This document shows, in pieces, positions 24,880 through 32,834 of a stretch of 64,000 nucleotides of DNA (the first letter of the stretch is position 1; each line of letters begins with the position of its first letter). The stretch spans positions 72,433 through 136,432 of the forward strand of contig CAJURV010000001.1 in assembly GCA_910588925.1 (NCBI GenBank). The letters are read 5' to 3'. The DNA is from an uncultured Rikenellaceae bacterium (lineage in GTDB: Bacteria; Bacteroidota; Bacteroidia; Bacteroidales; Rikenellaceae). A program made the translations under genes and the position numbers. The notes beneath the pieces are model-generated. The model searched no databases. It saw nothing but the letters and a program-made list of their open reading frames with translations, and had not been told where the DNA came from.

Positions 24880-27678
24880 CTATTCCGACAGCATCACTAT
24901 CTCATGCACGTTAGCCGTATCGTACACCCGGGCGGCAAACTCTTTCACCGACTCCACGGTAAGAGAGTTTATCGCATTCAGAGTGGCATCGGGCACGAAA
25001 GCGTCGCCGTAGATGTTTACGGCACGTATGTACGACATCCACGCCGAGTTCTCTTTCAGACTGTTGTTGAAGTTCTTTACCATCAACTCTTTTATCTTGC
25101 CGAGCTCTTCTTGCGTAGGTCCGTTTTGGGCCACGTCGGCTACTACATCCTTAACCACCTTCACGGTCTCGTCGAGCTGATCCTTGTTGGTATCGTATCT
25201 GACAAGCAGTATATAACCTTCTGAAGGAGGAGCTGCTATCTGTCCGCCGACACCGGCGCCGTAAGTGGCCCCCATCTCCTCGCGTATGATCTTGGTGTAA
25301 CGGAACTGCAATATCTGACTCAGCACGCTCATATTGACAACATTGACAGGCGTGTACTCTATTCCGCGCCCTACGAACTCCATACATACGCTGCTTTTGG
25401 GATTCTCTTGCGGGCGAACGAAACGACGTGTCACATCCTTGTAGGAATAGGCGGGAATATGCGAATAGACGCTCCGTTCCTCCACATCGAGCGAACCGAT
25501 ATATTTGGCGACCAGATTCTCGAACTCCTTCTTGTCGCCGATATTACCCACGAAGAAGAATGTGAACTTGGAGGCGTCGCCGTAGAATATATCGTAAACC
25601 TTACGCATATCGTCCAAAGATACCTTGTCGAGACCGCCATATACCTTGCCGCCGTTGAATACACGCGGATCGTGCCCGTAACGTATGTCGGATATGGTAT
25701 CGTTCAAAGCATTGGCAGGATTGAGATCGTAACCGGCTGCCATGGTGCGATTATTCATCATGGCTACGTCAAACACCTGCTCATCGAAGCGGGGAGCATT
25801 GAATCTCAACCATATAAGCTCAAACATCTCTTTGATGTTATCTACGGAAGAGGTACCGGTCAGCACCACTTTGGTATCGTTATAGTCGTACGAAACAGCG
25901 GCGTTCTTGCCTGCGAGCACACGTTTAAGCTCAACAGCGGAATAATCGCCCAAGCCGGAACGGTTTATGACGGTGTTCATCACCGCGGCCGAGTGCATGA
26001 GCTCGTCAGGAACGGTAGAGTAACCTCCCACGGCAAATGCCGACATCATCAACTCGTCTTTCTTGAAATCGGTAGGGCGCACCACCACACGTATGCCGTT
26101 TGAGAGTGTCAGGACCTCATCGCCCAAAACATCCGTAGTGCGCGATACTATCTTGCCACCCTTTACAGGCACCGTTATCAGCTCCGTAGCGGCCGCCATC
26201 TCTCCGAGAGGCTCTATATCGGCTTTGCGGGCCTCTTTATACGAAGCTAGAAGAGCATCGGCATCCACGGCGGCGCTCTCTTTCTCCGGAATGTTCACTA
26301 TGACTGCGACATGGCCCTCCGGGAACATCTCGGGGATGAACCCGGCCACCATCTCTGGGGTAATGCTTCCGAGAAGCTCGGCTGTTATGCGATAGTCGTC
26401 CTCGGCGCCCATTGCAGGGTCGTTGACAAGGAAGTTATTGATGTATTGTTGTATAAAGGCTATACTTTTTTTATCGCCGCGGTTGTTATAGGCTGTCTCA
26501 TTCGCTTTAAGCATATTGGCTACGGCGGTACCTATCTGCGTCTTAGTAAGACCGTGACGGCGCACACGCTCCACCTCCTTCGTAACAGCAGACAGAGCCT
26601 CGGGCAATTTACCGTCCGGAGCAATAACGACCGTGGTAGAGACCATCTCGTCGCGCATCCTCGACGATAGACCGGCGTATGCGGACAAAATAGGCTCGCC
26701 AGACATGACCAGCTCCGTGATACGCTCCGCTATGGCTGTAGCCACCACTTCAGATACCAATGACTTGAGCATCCCCTCGCGGGTATTGTTTATATCGGTG
26801 AATTTAAGATCGGTAGGAGTGAGCACCCTCACCTGAGAATAGGTTTGCTCGGGATCGCTTATAACCAACACCTCGTCCTTTTCATACGGAGGTATAACTA
26901 TTGGTTCTTTTTTAGGAGCGTTCTCGGGAACCGGTATGTGGGAAAAACGCTCTTTCACGAGCCGTTCCATCTCTGCGGCGTCGAAATCGCCGACAATAAT
27001 CACGGCCTGCAGATCGGGACGATACCATTTGTTATAGAAATCGCGTATATGCTCCGGCGTAAAGGTTTTGAGGATATTTTCCGGACCTATCACATCGTGG
27101 TCGGCATATTTGGTGTAGTTATACAGAAGCGGCATACTCTTGTTGAACATGCGGCGAGAGGCGTTCATGCCGGTACGACGCTCCTCGAGTATCACACCGC
27201 GTTCGGCATCAATCTCCTCGGGAAGAAGCGCTATGTAGTGCGACCAATCGTGAAGAATGAGCAACGCGCTGTCTATTACGGACTTTCTCGTAAGAGGCAC
27301 GTTATTGACGTTATATACGGTCTGCTCTTGCGAGGTGTAGGCATTGACATCGCGACCGAACTCGACGCCTATACTCTCCAACCAATCTAACATTTCGTGA
27401 CCGTTGAAATGCTCGGTACCGTTGAAGGCCATGTGCTCGAGGAAATGGGCCAGACCGTTCTGGGTGGAATCCTCCTGCAAAGCCCCTACGTTATGTACGA
27501 TATAAAAACTGGCCAACCCCGCAGGCTTATCGTTATGACGTATGTAATAGGTCATGCCGTTAGACAGTGTGCCTACACGCGACTCGGGATCGCGCGGAAG
27601 CTCGCGCACACCGTCCGATGCGAACACCGCACCCGTAAAAAACAACAGCGCGGCTAAAGAAGATATGAAACGTTTCAT
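24880..27678 (-). CDS. M16 family zinc peptidase, exported
   Basis: 932 residues. A signal peptide (MKRFISSLAALLFFTGAVFA) places it in the periplasm or outer envelope. Two M16 repeats: the N-terminal half has the inverted zinc motif HFLEH (78-82) and the distal Glu in EIDAERGVILEE. The C-terminal half is the inactive partner repeat, with GNIGDKKEFENLV and the Arg/Tyr pocket region. Length matches the pitrilysin-like M16B proteases of Bacteroidetes. It probably degrades peptides released by larger proteases. Monocistronic. Confidence 0.93.
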   Translation of the reverse strand: MKRFISSLAALLFFTGAVFASDGVRELPRDPESRVGTLSNGMTYYIRHNDKPAGLASFYIVHNVGALQEDSTQNGLAHFLEHMAFNGTEHFNGHEMLDWLESIGVEFGRDVNAYTSQEQTVYNVNNVPLTRKSVIDSALLILHDWSHYIALLPEEIDAERGVILEERRTGMNASRRMFNKSMPLLYNYTKYADHDVIGPENILKTFTPEHIRDFYNKWYRPDLQAVIIVGDFDAAEMERLVKERFSHIPVPENAPKKEPIVIPPYEKDEVLVISDPEQTYSQVRVLTPTDLKFTDINNTREGMLKSLVSEVVATAIAERITELVMSGEPILSAYAGLSSRMRDEMVSTTVVIAPDGKLPEALSAVTKEVERVRRHGLTKTQIGTAVANMLKANETAYNNRGDKKSIAFIQQYINNFLVNDPAMGAEDDYRITAELLGSITPEMVAGFIPEMFPEGHVAVIVNIPEKESAAVDADALLASYKEARKADIEPLGEMAAATELITVPVKGGKIVSRTTDVLGDEVLTLSNGIRVVVRPTDFKKDELMMSAFAVGGYSTVPDELMHSAAVMNTVINRSGLGDYSAVELKRVLAGKNAAVSYDYNDTKVVLTGTSSVDNIKEMFELIWLRFNAPRFDEQVFDVAMMNNRTMAAGYDLNPANALNDTISDIRYGHDPRVFNGGKVYGGLDKVSLDDMRKVYDIFYGDASKFTFFFVGNIGDKKEFENLVAKYIGSLDVEERSVYSHIPAYSYKDVTRRFVRPQENPKSSVCMEFVGRGIEYTPVNVVNMSVLSQILQFRYTKIIREEMGATYGAGVGGQIAAPPSEGYILLVRYDTNKDQLDETVKVVKDVVADVAQNGPTQEELGKIKELMVKNFNNSLKENSAWMSYIRAVNIYGDAFVPDATLNAINSLTVESVKEFAARVYDTANVHEIVMLSE

Positions 27679-27751
27679 CAGATTGTTATTTAATATTCCG
27701 TAAATATATATAAAATAGACATACGAGATTCACTCTGCCGGTCTGTTTTTG

Positions 27752-27782
27752 TTGTCTAATATTAATAATTGCACTATTTTTG
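27752..27782 (+). promoter_or_regulatory. Promoter of the 56-residue winged-helix gene
   Basis: TTG (27752-27754), 20 bases, then TATTTTTG (27775-27782). Good match to the Bacteroidetes consensus; leader about 70 bases. Confidence 0.65.
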
Positions 27783-27855
27783 CCTACATCACCAAGACGC
27801 CGATAGCTTCATATGGCGTTACGACTAATTGTATTTACCTTAAAACAAAACAGAA

Positions 27856-28026
27856 ATGGAAGAGAAAATAATCGCGCTTTTCAAAGCCAAAGGAGCGATG
27901 AAAGCCGGTGAAGTGGCCACCCAGCTCGGCCTCGACAAAAAAGAGGTCGACAAAGCAATCAAAGAATTGGTGAAAGCAGGCAAAGTGGAATCACCTAAAC
28001 GTTGCTTCTACGATACTGTCAAATAA
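27856..28026 (+). CDS. Small winged-helix DNA-binding-like protein
   Basis: 56-residue protein read directly from the sequence. It begins MEEKIIALFKAKGAMKAGEV and ends in SPKRCFYDTVK. The pattern helix - AMKAGEVATQLGLDKKEVDKAIKEL - GKVESPKRCFY wing is that of a minimal winged helix (MarR/HTH_24-like). Similar tiny proteins are widespread in Bacteroidetes and annotated as MarR-type regulators, with no known target. It is basic, Lys-rich and likely nucleic-acid binding. It has its own promoter and terminator, so it is an independent and probably well expressed gene. Confidence 0.85.
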   Translation: MEEKIIALFKAKGAMKAGEVATQLGLDKKEVDKAIKELVKAGKVESPKRCFYDTVK

Positions 28027-28045
28027 TATCTGCCAAATTTTAATG

Positions 28046-28078
28046 AAAAGAGCCGGGAAGTATTCCCGACTCTTTCTT
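28046..28078. terminator. Terminator after the small winged-helix gene
   Basis: Stem AAAGAGCCGGGAA (28047-28059) / TTCCCGACTCTTT (28063-28075) with one C-A mismatch and loop GTA. T-rich on both strands, so it may also end the convergent lipoprotein gene. Confidence 0.8.
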
Positions 28079-28186
28079 AAGATCAAATTAATAAATGGCA
28101 ACATATTTCTTACCTCAAACAAGATAAGATACACCGGGCCTTAATTTAATTTTTGAAAAAGGGCCATCCAATAAAACCGTACCCCA

Positions 28187-29638
28187 TTACCGGTCGAAAC
28201 GCCAATGGCTACGAAACAGCTCTTCGTCCGCAATTAGTAGTTCGGGCATACCGTTTTCCAAATATACCATATCGAGTCCGGCAGGCAATTCGGAGACATC
28301 GAAACGAATATCTTCTCCGTTGGTTATGTACTTGTCGAAATCGGCCTCCAAACGCTCGCGGTCTATAAATGCGGACATCTTATCTATAAAATTCTCACGG
28401 TTTAGACTATCTTTAACCTCTTTCAGTGCGGTCATCATATCGACATATCCGTAGCGACTACCCGTATATACCTCTACCACGCCACACATATATAATCCGT
28501 ATATCATTCCACGCCAATAAGGTATCCACGTATTGTCAGACGAGTTCCAGAAATCTTCAGTCACAGTCTGATTGTCGATATTACGCAAGCTACTATTATA
28601 AAGGCTTACGAAATATCGATTGATATAATCTACGAAAAGCGACGGGGGAAACATCTCGCACTCTACGAGCATATAAGCGGTCTGCAAATCGTTGAACCCC
28701 TCTCCGAACCACCTGTTATATTCGTCGGACGACACCCATTTGTGCCCTATCTCATGAGTGAACAGTTCCGCACGCGCCTTTGTCAGAAGGGTGTCGGCGG
28801 TAGAATCGTACCGCGACAGAAACCCGTTGGCGAACCCGTTACCGGATGCCTCGAATGTGTTATTACGGAACGGAAAGACAATAAGCGAATAGGAGTTGGT
28901 GTCACGATCGCCCCAGAATGCGCGCATTTTAGGATATACTGTCGAAAAATACCTCAGAATCTCGCTCCGGTTATAATCCGGATTATTTCTCAATGCCGTG
29001 ACAAGGTAATTGCTAACACCGTCCAATACCAAAGTATCCACCGTAAGCAGAGGATCTCCGACAATGACCGTGCCGTAGAGGTCGGAAGTCTTACCAGAGA
29101 AAGGAGCTGTTCCTTTGCCAGGATTGTACAGACAAAAGACAGGATAATCGGGCGTAGTATTCCACCTCACCGTGGCGACACCCTCGTCCGCCGGAAGCAT
29201 AAACAGATTGAACCCGTTGGTATAAAGCATATCGTCGGTAATATCTGGTCTGAACATATCCATCAGGCAACTGCCCCGGGGGGAATACCCGTCCGGAAGC
29301 GTGCTCTTAACCTGATAGCGTACATGCACGGGCTTTGCTCTATCGAAAGCATACAACGACATTACGACCCCAGAGGAGGTGTCTACCGAATATTCGGCCC
29401 CCTCTACCTCTATATTACGTAACCAGCTGAAAATATCGGTCATACCCCCGGCCTCCGGATTACCGTACGAGAGCACCAACGTATCTTTCCCTCCCGGAGA
29501 GAACGTCAAATCGACCGAGATACGATCGCCCTCCCAATCGAGAATATAATCGAACGACTGCAACTGCCTGCCGCAACCGGCGGACAATACGACAAAAGCG
29601 GCAGAAACCGCAATTTTGTATAGACTTTTTTTCAGCAT
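28187..29638 (-). CDS. Gluzincin-like metallopeptidase lipoprotein (M1/M61-type)
   Basis: 483 residues from the ATG at 29638; the longer frame adds 19 residues ahead of a normal lipoprotein signal. Lipobox LSAGC with Cys22. The catalytic block HEIGHKWVSSDEYNRWFGEGF (about 295-315) carries HExxH and the downstream W-x-GEG motif of M1/M61 peptidases. The Glu lies 14 residues after the second His instead of the usual 18 in M1. An N-terminal beta-rich domain precedes it. It is probably an envelope-anchored aminopeptidase or a relative with altered specificity. The promoter at 29666-29696 is strong. Confidence 0.75.
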   Translation of the reverse strand: MLKKSLYKIAVSAAFVVLSAGCGRQLQSFDYILDWEGDRISVDLTFSPGGKDTLVLSYGNPEAGGMTDIFSWLRNIEVEGAEYSVDTSSGVVMSLYAFDRAKPVHVRYQVKSTLPDGYSPRGSCLMDMFRPDITDDMLYTNGFNLFMLPADEGVATVRWNTTPDYPVFCLYNPGKGTAPFSGKTSDLYGTVIVGDPLLTVDTLVLDGVSNYLVTALRNNPDYNRSEILRYFSTVYPKMRAFWGDRDTNSYSLIVFPFRNNTFEASGNGFANGFLSRYDSTADTLLTKARAELFTHEIGHKWVSSDEYNRWFGEGFNDLQTAYMLVECEMFPPSLFVDYINRYFVSLYNSSLRNIDNQTVTEDFWNSSDNTWIPYWRGMIYGLYMCGVVEVYTGSRYGYVDMMTALKEVKDSLNRENFIDKMSAFIDRERLEADFDKYITNGEDIRFDVSELPAGLDMVYLENGMPELLIADEELFRSHWRFDR

Positions 29639-29665
29639 TGCTACAAACATTTGATTTACAGAACA

Positions 29666-29696
29666 CAAAATTAACATATTTCTACCATAGTACAAA
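29666..29696 (-). promoter_or_regulatory. Promoter of the gluzincin lipoprotein gene
   Basis: Minus-strand TTTG (29693-29696), 19 bases, then TAATTTTG (29666-29673): near-ideal spacing and sequence, 27 bases before the chosen ATG. This supports the start at 29638. Confidence 0.7.
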
Positions 29697-29700
29697 CAAA

Positions 29701-29733
29701 AGATACCCCGAAGAATAAATCTTCGAGGTATCT
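29701..29733 (-). terminator. clpB terminator
   Basis: 14-base stem AGATACCCCGAAGA (29701-29714) / TCTTCGAGGTATCT (29720-29733) with one mismatch, followed on the minus strand by TTTTGTTTGT. It lies 16 bases past the clpB stop. Confidence 0.8.
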
Positions 29734-29749
29734 ACGCATCAATAGGTTA

Positions 29750-32341
29750 TCAGTTTCTGAAAGTAAGCCCCTCACCCTCGCTGTCTACCACTATCGGATT
29801 CTCCTTGACTACGGTTCCAGAAAGTATCTGTTTCGACAGTTCGTTAACGAGCAACCTCTGTACCGCCCTCTTTATGGGACGGGCACCGAACTGCGGATCG
29901 TACCCCTCTTTGGCTATATAGTCAACGGCCTTGTCGGTAACGTGCATTGTAAGACCTGAAGAGGCCATCATGCGGCTTAAAGCCTTCACCTGCAACTTCA
30001 CTATCTCGCGAACCTCATCCTTGGTAAGCGGCGTGAACATCACTATGTCGTCTATTCGGTTTAGGAACTCGGGCCTTATGGTCTGTTTCATAAGCTCGAA
30101 CACCTCGTTAGCCGTAGACTCTATAACCTCCTGACGATTCTTCTCATCCAAAGATGCGAAACGCTCGTTGATGATGTGCGAACCTATATTGGAGGTCATT
30201 ATGATGATGGTATTCTTGAAATCCACCGTACGCCCCTTGTTGTCGGTCAAACGGCCGTCGTCGAGCACCTGCAACAGTATGTTGAATACGTCGGGGTGGG
30301 CTTTCTCTATCTCGTCGAGCAACACCACCGAATATGGCTTGCGACGCACCGCCTCGGTAAGCTGGCCCCCCTCGTCGTAACCTACGTATCCCGGAGGCGC
30401 GCCTATCAACCTCGACACGGAATGACGCTCCTGATATTCGCTCATGTCTATGCGCGTCATCATGTTCTCGTCGTTGAACAGGAATCCGGCCAGCGCCTTA
30501 GCCAACTCGGTCTTACCCACACCGGTAGTACCGATGAATATAAACGATCCGATAGGACGGCGCGGATCCTGCAACCCGGCACGGCTACGGCGTACGGCAT
30601 CCGATATAGCCTTTATGGCCGCATCCTGACCTATCACCACCTTGTGCAGCTCGTTCTCCATATGCAGAAGTTTCTCGCGTTCGCTGGCCAACATACGGTT
30701 AACGGGTATGCCGGTCCACCGCGACACCACCTCGGCTATATCCTCGGCCGTGATCTCCTCTTTAATGAGGGCTCCGCCACTCTCGCTGTTGTGGGCGATC
30801 TCGGCATTCAAACGCTCTATCTCCTTCTCGCTCTCGGGGATCTTGCCGTAACGCAGTTCGGCAACTTTGCCGTAGTCGTACTGACGTTCCGCCTCGGCGG
30901 CCTGTTGCTTGTAGTCGTCGATGAGTTTGCGTTCCACCTGCACTTTTTCGATAAGGTCGCGCTGGGTCTGCCATTTGGCTCTAAGCTCCGTGCGTTCGCT
31001 GTTGATCTCGTCTATCTCTCGCGTAAGCTCCTCTATGCGTTTTTCGTCGCCCTCGCGTTTGATCGCCTCGCGCTCTATCTCTTTCTGACGCACCTTTCGG
31101 TCGAGCTCGTCGATAGACTCGGGCACGGAGTTCATCTCGAGACGCAACTTGGCCGCCGCTTCGTCGATAAGGTCTATGGCCTTGTCGGGCAGAAAACGGC
31201 TGGTGATATAACGGTCGGAAAGCTCCACCGAGGCTATTATGGCCTCGTCCTTTATACGTATCTGATGATGGTTCTCGTAACGATCCTTTATACCTCGCAG
31301 AATGGATACCGCATCTTCCGCGGAGGGCTCGTCCACCATCACCTTCTGGAAACGTCTCTCGAGCGCCTTGTCTTTCTCGAAATATTTCTGATACTCGTCG
31401 AGCGTGGTGGCTCCTATGGCACGCAAGTCGCCACGCGCCAAAGCCGGCTTCAGTATGTTGGCCGCATCCATGGCGCCCTCGCCGCCTCCGGCCCCCACGA
31501 GCGTGTGTATCTCGTCGATGAAAAGGACTATGTCGCCCTCCGACGATACAACCTCGCTGACGACGCCTTTCAGACGCTCCTCGAACTCGCCCTTATATTT
31601 GGCACCGGCTATCAGGGCACCCATGTCGAGCGAATAGATCTGTTTGCTCTTGAGGTTTTCGGGCACGTCGCCATCCACTATTCGGTGGGCTATACCCTCG
31701 GCAATGGCCGTCTTACCCACACCCGGCTCACCTACGAGTATGGGGTTGTTCTTGGTACGGCGCGACAGAATCTGCAGCACACGCCTTATCTCCTCATCGC
31801 GGCCTATCACAGGGTCGAGCTTACCCTCGGCAGCGCGCTGGTTGAGATTGATCGCATATTTATTGAGCGAATCGAAACTCTGCTCCGATGTCTGCGAATC
31901 GACGGTAGATCCTTTCCTGACCTCCTTTATAACGGACGTCAGAGCGTCGGATGTGACCCCTATATCCTTCAGAAGACGCGACACGGCCCCGCCGCTACGC
32001 AAAAGACCTATCAATATATGCTCCGGAGAGATATATTTGTCGCCGAACTCCTTGGTGGCGTCGAGAGCGCTCTGCATCACCTTTATCGAATCACGAGAAA
32101 GGTATGGATCGCCGCCCGACACTTTGGGTAACTTGTCTATAAGAGACCGCAATCTGCCGTCTAGACCGGCGGTAGTCGCACCCACCTTGTTCAACAGGAA
32201 GAGGGCCAGCGAATCGTCGCCGCTCAAAAGACCCATCATTATGTGCTCCGGCTCAACAGCCTGATTGCCGTCTCGCTGAGCGATGAGAAAAGCCTCCTGA
32301 AGCCTCTCCTGCGCTTTAAATGTCATGTTGTTTGCATTCAT
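29750..32341 (-). CDS. clpB: ATP-dependent disaggregase ClpB
   Basis: Hsp100 chaperone that, with DnaK, extracts proteins from aggregates. 863 residues from the ATG at 32341; the frame continues 53 codons upstream, but MNANNMTFKAQERLQEAF is the family start. N domain (two Clp repeats, about 6-148), AAA-1 with Walker A GEPGVGKT (204-211), middle coiled coil (about 410-530), AAA-2 with Walker A GTTGVGKT (about 604) and the C-terminal D2 small domain. The middle domain and length identify ClpB rather than ClpA/C. The leader carries a large hairpin (32442-32507). No CIRCE element is seen. Confidence 0.96.
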   Translation of the reverse strand: MNANNMTFKAQERLQEAFLIAQRDGNQAVEPEHIMMGLLSGDDSLALFLLNKVGATTAGLDGRLRSLIDKLPKVSGGDPYLSRDSIKVMQSALDATKEFGDKYISPEHILIGLLRSGGAVSRLLKDIGVTSDALTSVIKEVRKGSTVDSQTSEQSFDSLNKYAINLNQRAAEGKLDPVIGRDEEIRRVLQILSRRTKNNPILVGEPGVGKTAIAEGIAHRIVDGDVPENLKSKQIYSLDMGALIAGAKYKGEFEERLKGVVSEVVSSEGDIVLFIDEIHTLVGAGGGEGAMDAANILKPALARGDLRAIGATTLDEYQKYFEKDKALERRFQKVMVDEPSAEDAVSILRGIKDRYENHHQIRIKDEAIIASVELSDRYITSRFLPDKAIDLIDEAAAKLRLEMNSVPESIDELDRKVRQKEIEREAIKREGDEKRIEELTREIDEINSERTELRAKWQTQRDLIEKVQVERKLIDDYKQQAAEAERQYDYGKVAELRYGKIPESEKEIERLNAEIAHNSESGGALIKEEITAEDIAEVVSRWTGIPVNRMLASEREKLLHMENELHKVVIGQDAAIKAISDAVRRSRAGLQDPRRPIGSFIFIGTTGVGKTELAKALAGFLFNDENMMTRIDMSEYQERHSVSRLIGAPPGYVGYDEGGQLTEAVRRKPYSVVLLDEIEKAHPDVFNILLQVLDDGRLTDNKGRTVDFKNTIIIMTSNIGSHIINERFASLDEKNRQEVIESTANEVFELMKQTIRPEFLNRIDDIVMFTPLTKDEVREIVKLQVKALSRMMASSGLTMHVTDKAVDYIAKEGYDPQFGARPIKRAVQRLLVNELSKQILSGTVVKENPIVVDSEGEGLTFRN

Positions 32342-32441
32342 ATATTTTTGCTTTTTATTATTTCTTTTTACAGCAATACGTTGCAAACCCCTTGCCAAAG
32401 ACAAAAGAAGACACAGTGACACAGAATGCAGACAACGAGTC

Positions 32442-32507
32442 ATGACACTGATGCTTAACATGTTATAATGTCGTTTTTTAATGACAATATAACATGACAT
32501 GTGTCAT
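32442..32507. repeat. Large interrupted hairpin in the clpB leader region
   Basis: Inner arms CATGTTATAATGTC (32459-32472) and GACAATATAACATG (32483-32496) pair with one mismatch around a T-rich 10-base loop. Outer arms ATGACAC (32442-32448) and GTGTCAT (32501-32507) pair perfectly. It lies about 100-165 bases before the clpB start. It could be a heat-labile leader structure, an operator or a terminator of upstream transcription; which is unknown. Confidence 0.55.
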
Positions 32508-32569
32508 TTTTACAGTTATGGCATCAGGTAAAATCCGACGAGCGAGGTTCGCATTGTGTCAGCAGATGA

Positions 32570-32773
32570 AACCACAACGTAAGGCGTGAGGCTCAGGTCA
32601 TTAGTTACGTATGGACAATACGAATACAAGCCTCTGCATTAAAAGAAGAGGTATTACACAAATTGTGTGAAGTGTTTAAATTTCTACAGGAAAGCAATTA
32701 TTTTACGCCGTCTGCGACTGAACCGCGGGCAGAGATAATAGCTCTATGCGAAATAAACAGAAGAGCTTACTAA
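32570..32773 (+). pseudogene. Start-less gene remnant
   Basis: Plus-strand open frame after a TGA at 32567-32569, ending at TAA 32771-32773. It reads like protein over its last about 50 codons: QASALKEEVLHKLCEVFKF, then SNYFTPSATEPRAEIIALCE and NRRAY. No ATG, GTG or TTG begins the frame before the middle. A short frame with an ATG at 32519 (MASGKIRRARF...) ends in a TGA at 32590 in another frame, so a frameshift may separate two halves. I do not recognise the family. It may also be chance. Confidence 0.3.
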
Positions 32774-32834
32774 TCGCAGACACGGTAGCAGCCTACGTCG
32801 GGAAATTTTCCGCCCGCCGAAAGAAGCGCCACCT

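Larger units (their letters stand above)
32342..32834. other. Gap upstream of clpB with hairpin and gene remnant
   Basis: About 490 bases. It contains the hairpin at 32442-32507, a possible weak minus-strand promoter (TGTCTTTG near 32383) and, on the plus strand, a start-less open frame with coding character (32570-32773). A small palindrome CACAAATTGTG sits at about 32657 inside that frame. Confidence 0.5.

Noticed and set aside
30176..32131. 651-codon open frame opposite clpB
   Set aside because: It is fully antisense to a certain clpB gene; long antisense frames arise here because the coding strand avoids TTA, CTA and TCA codons. No homology is apparent.
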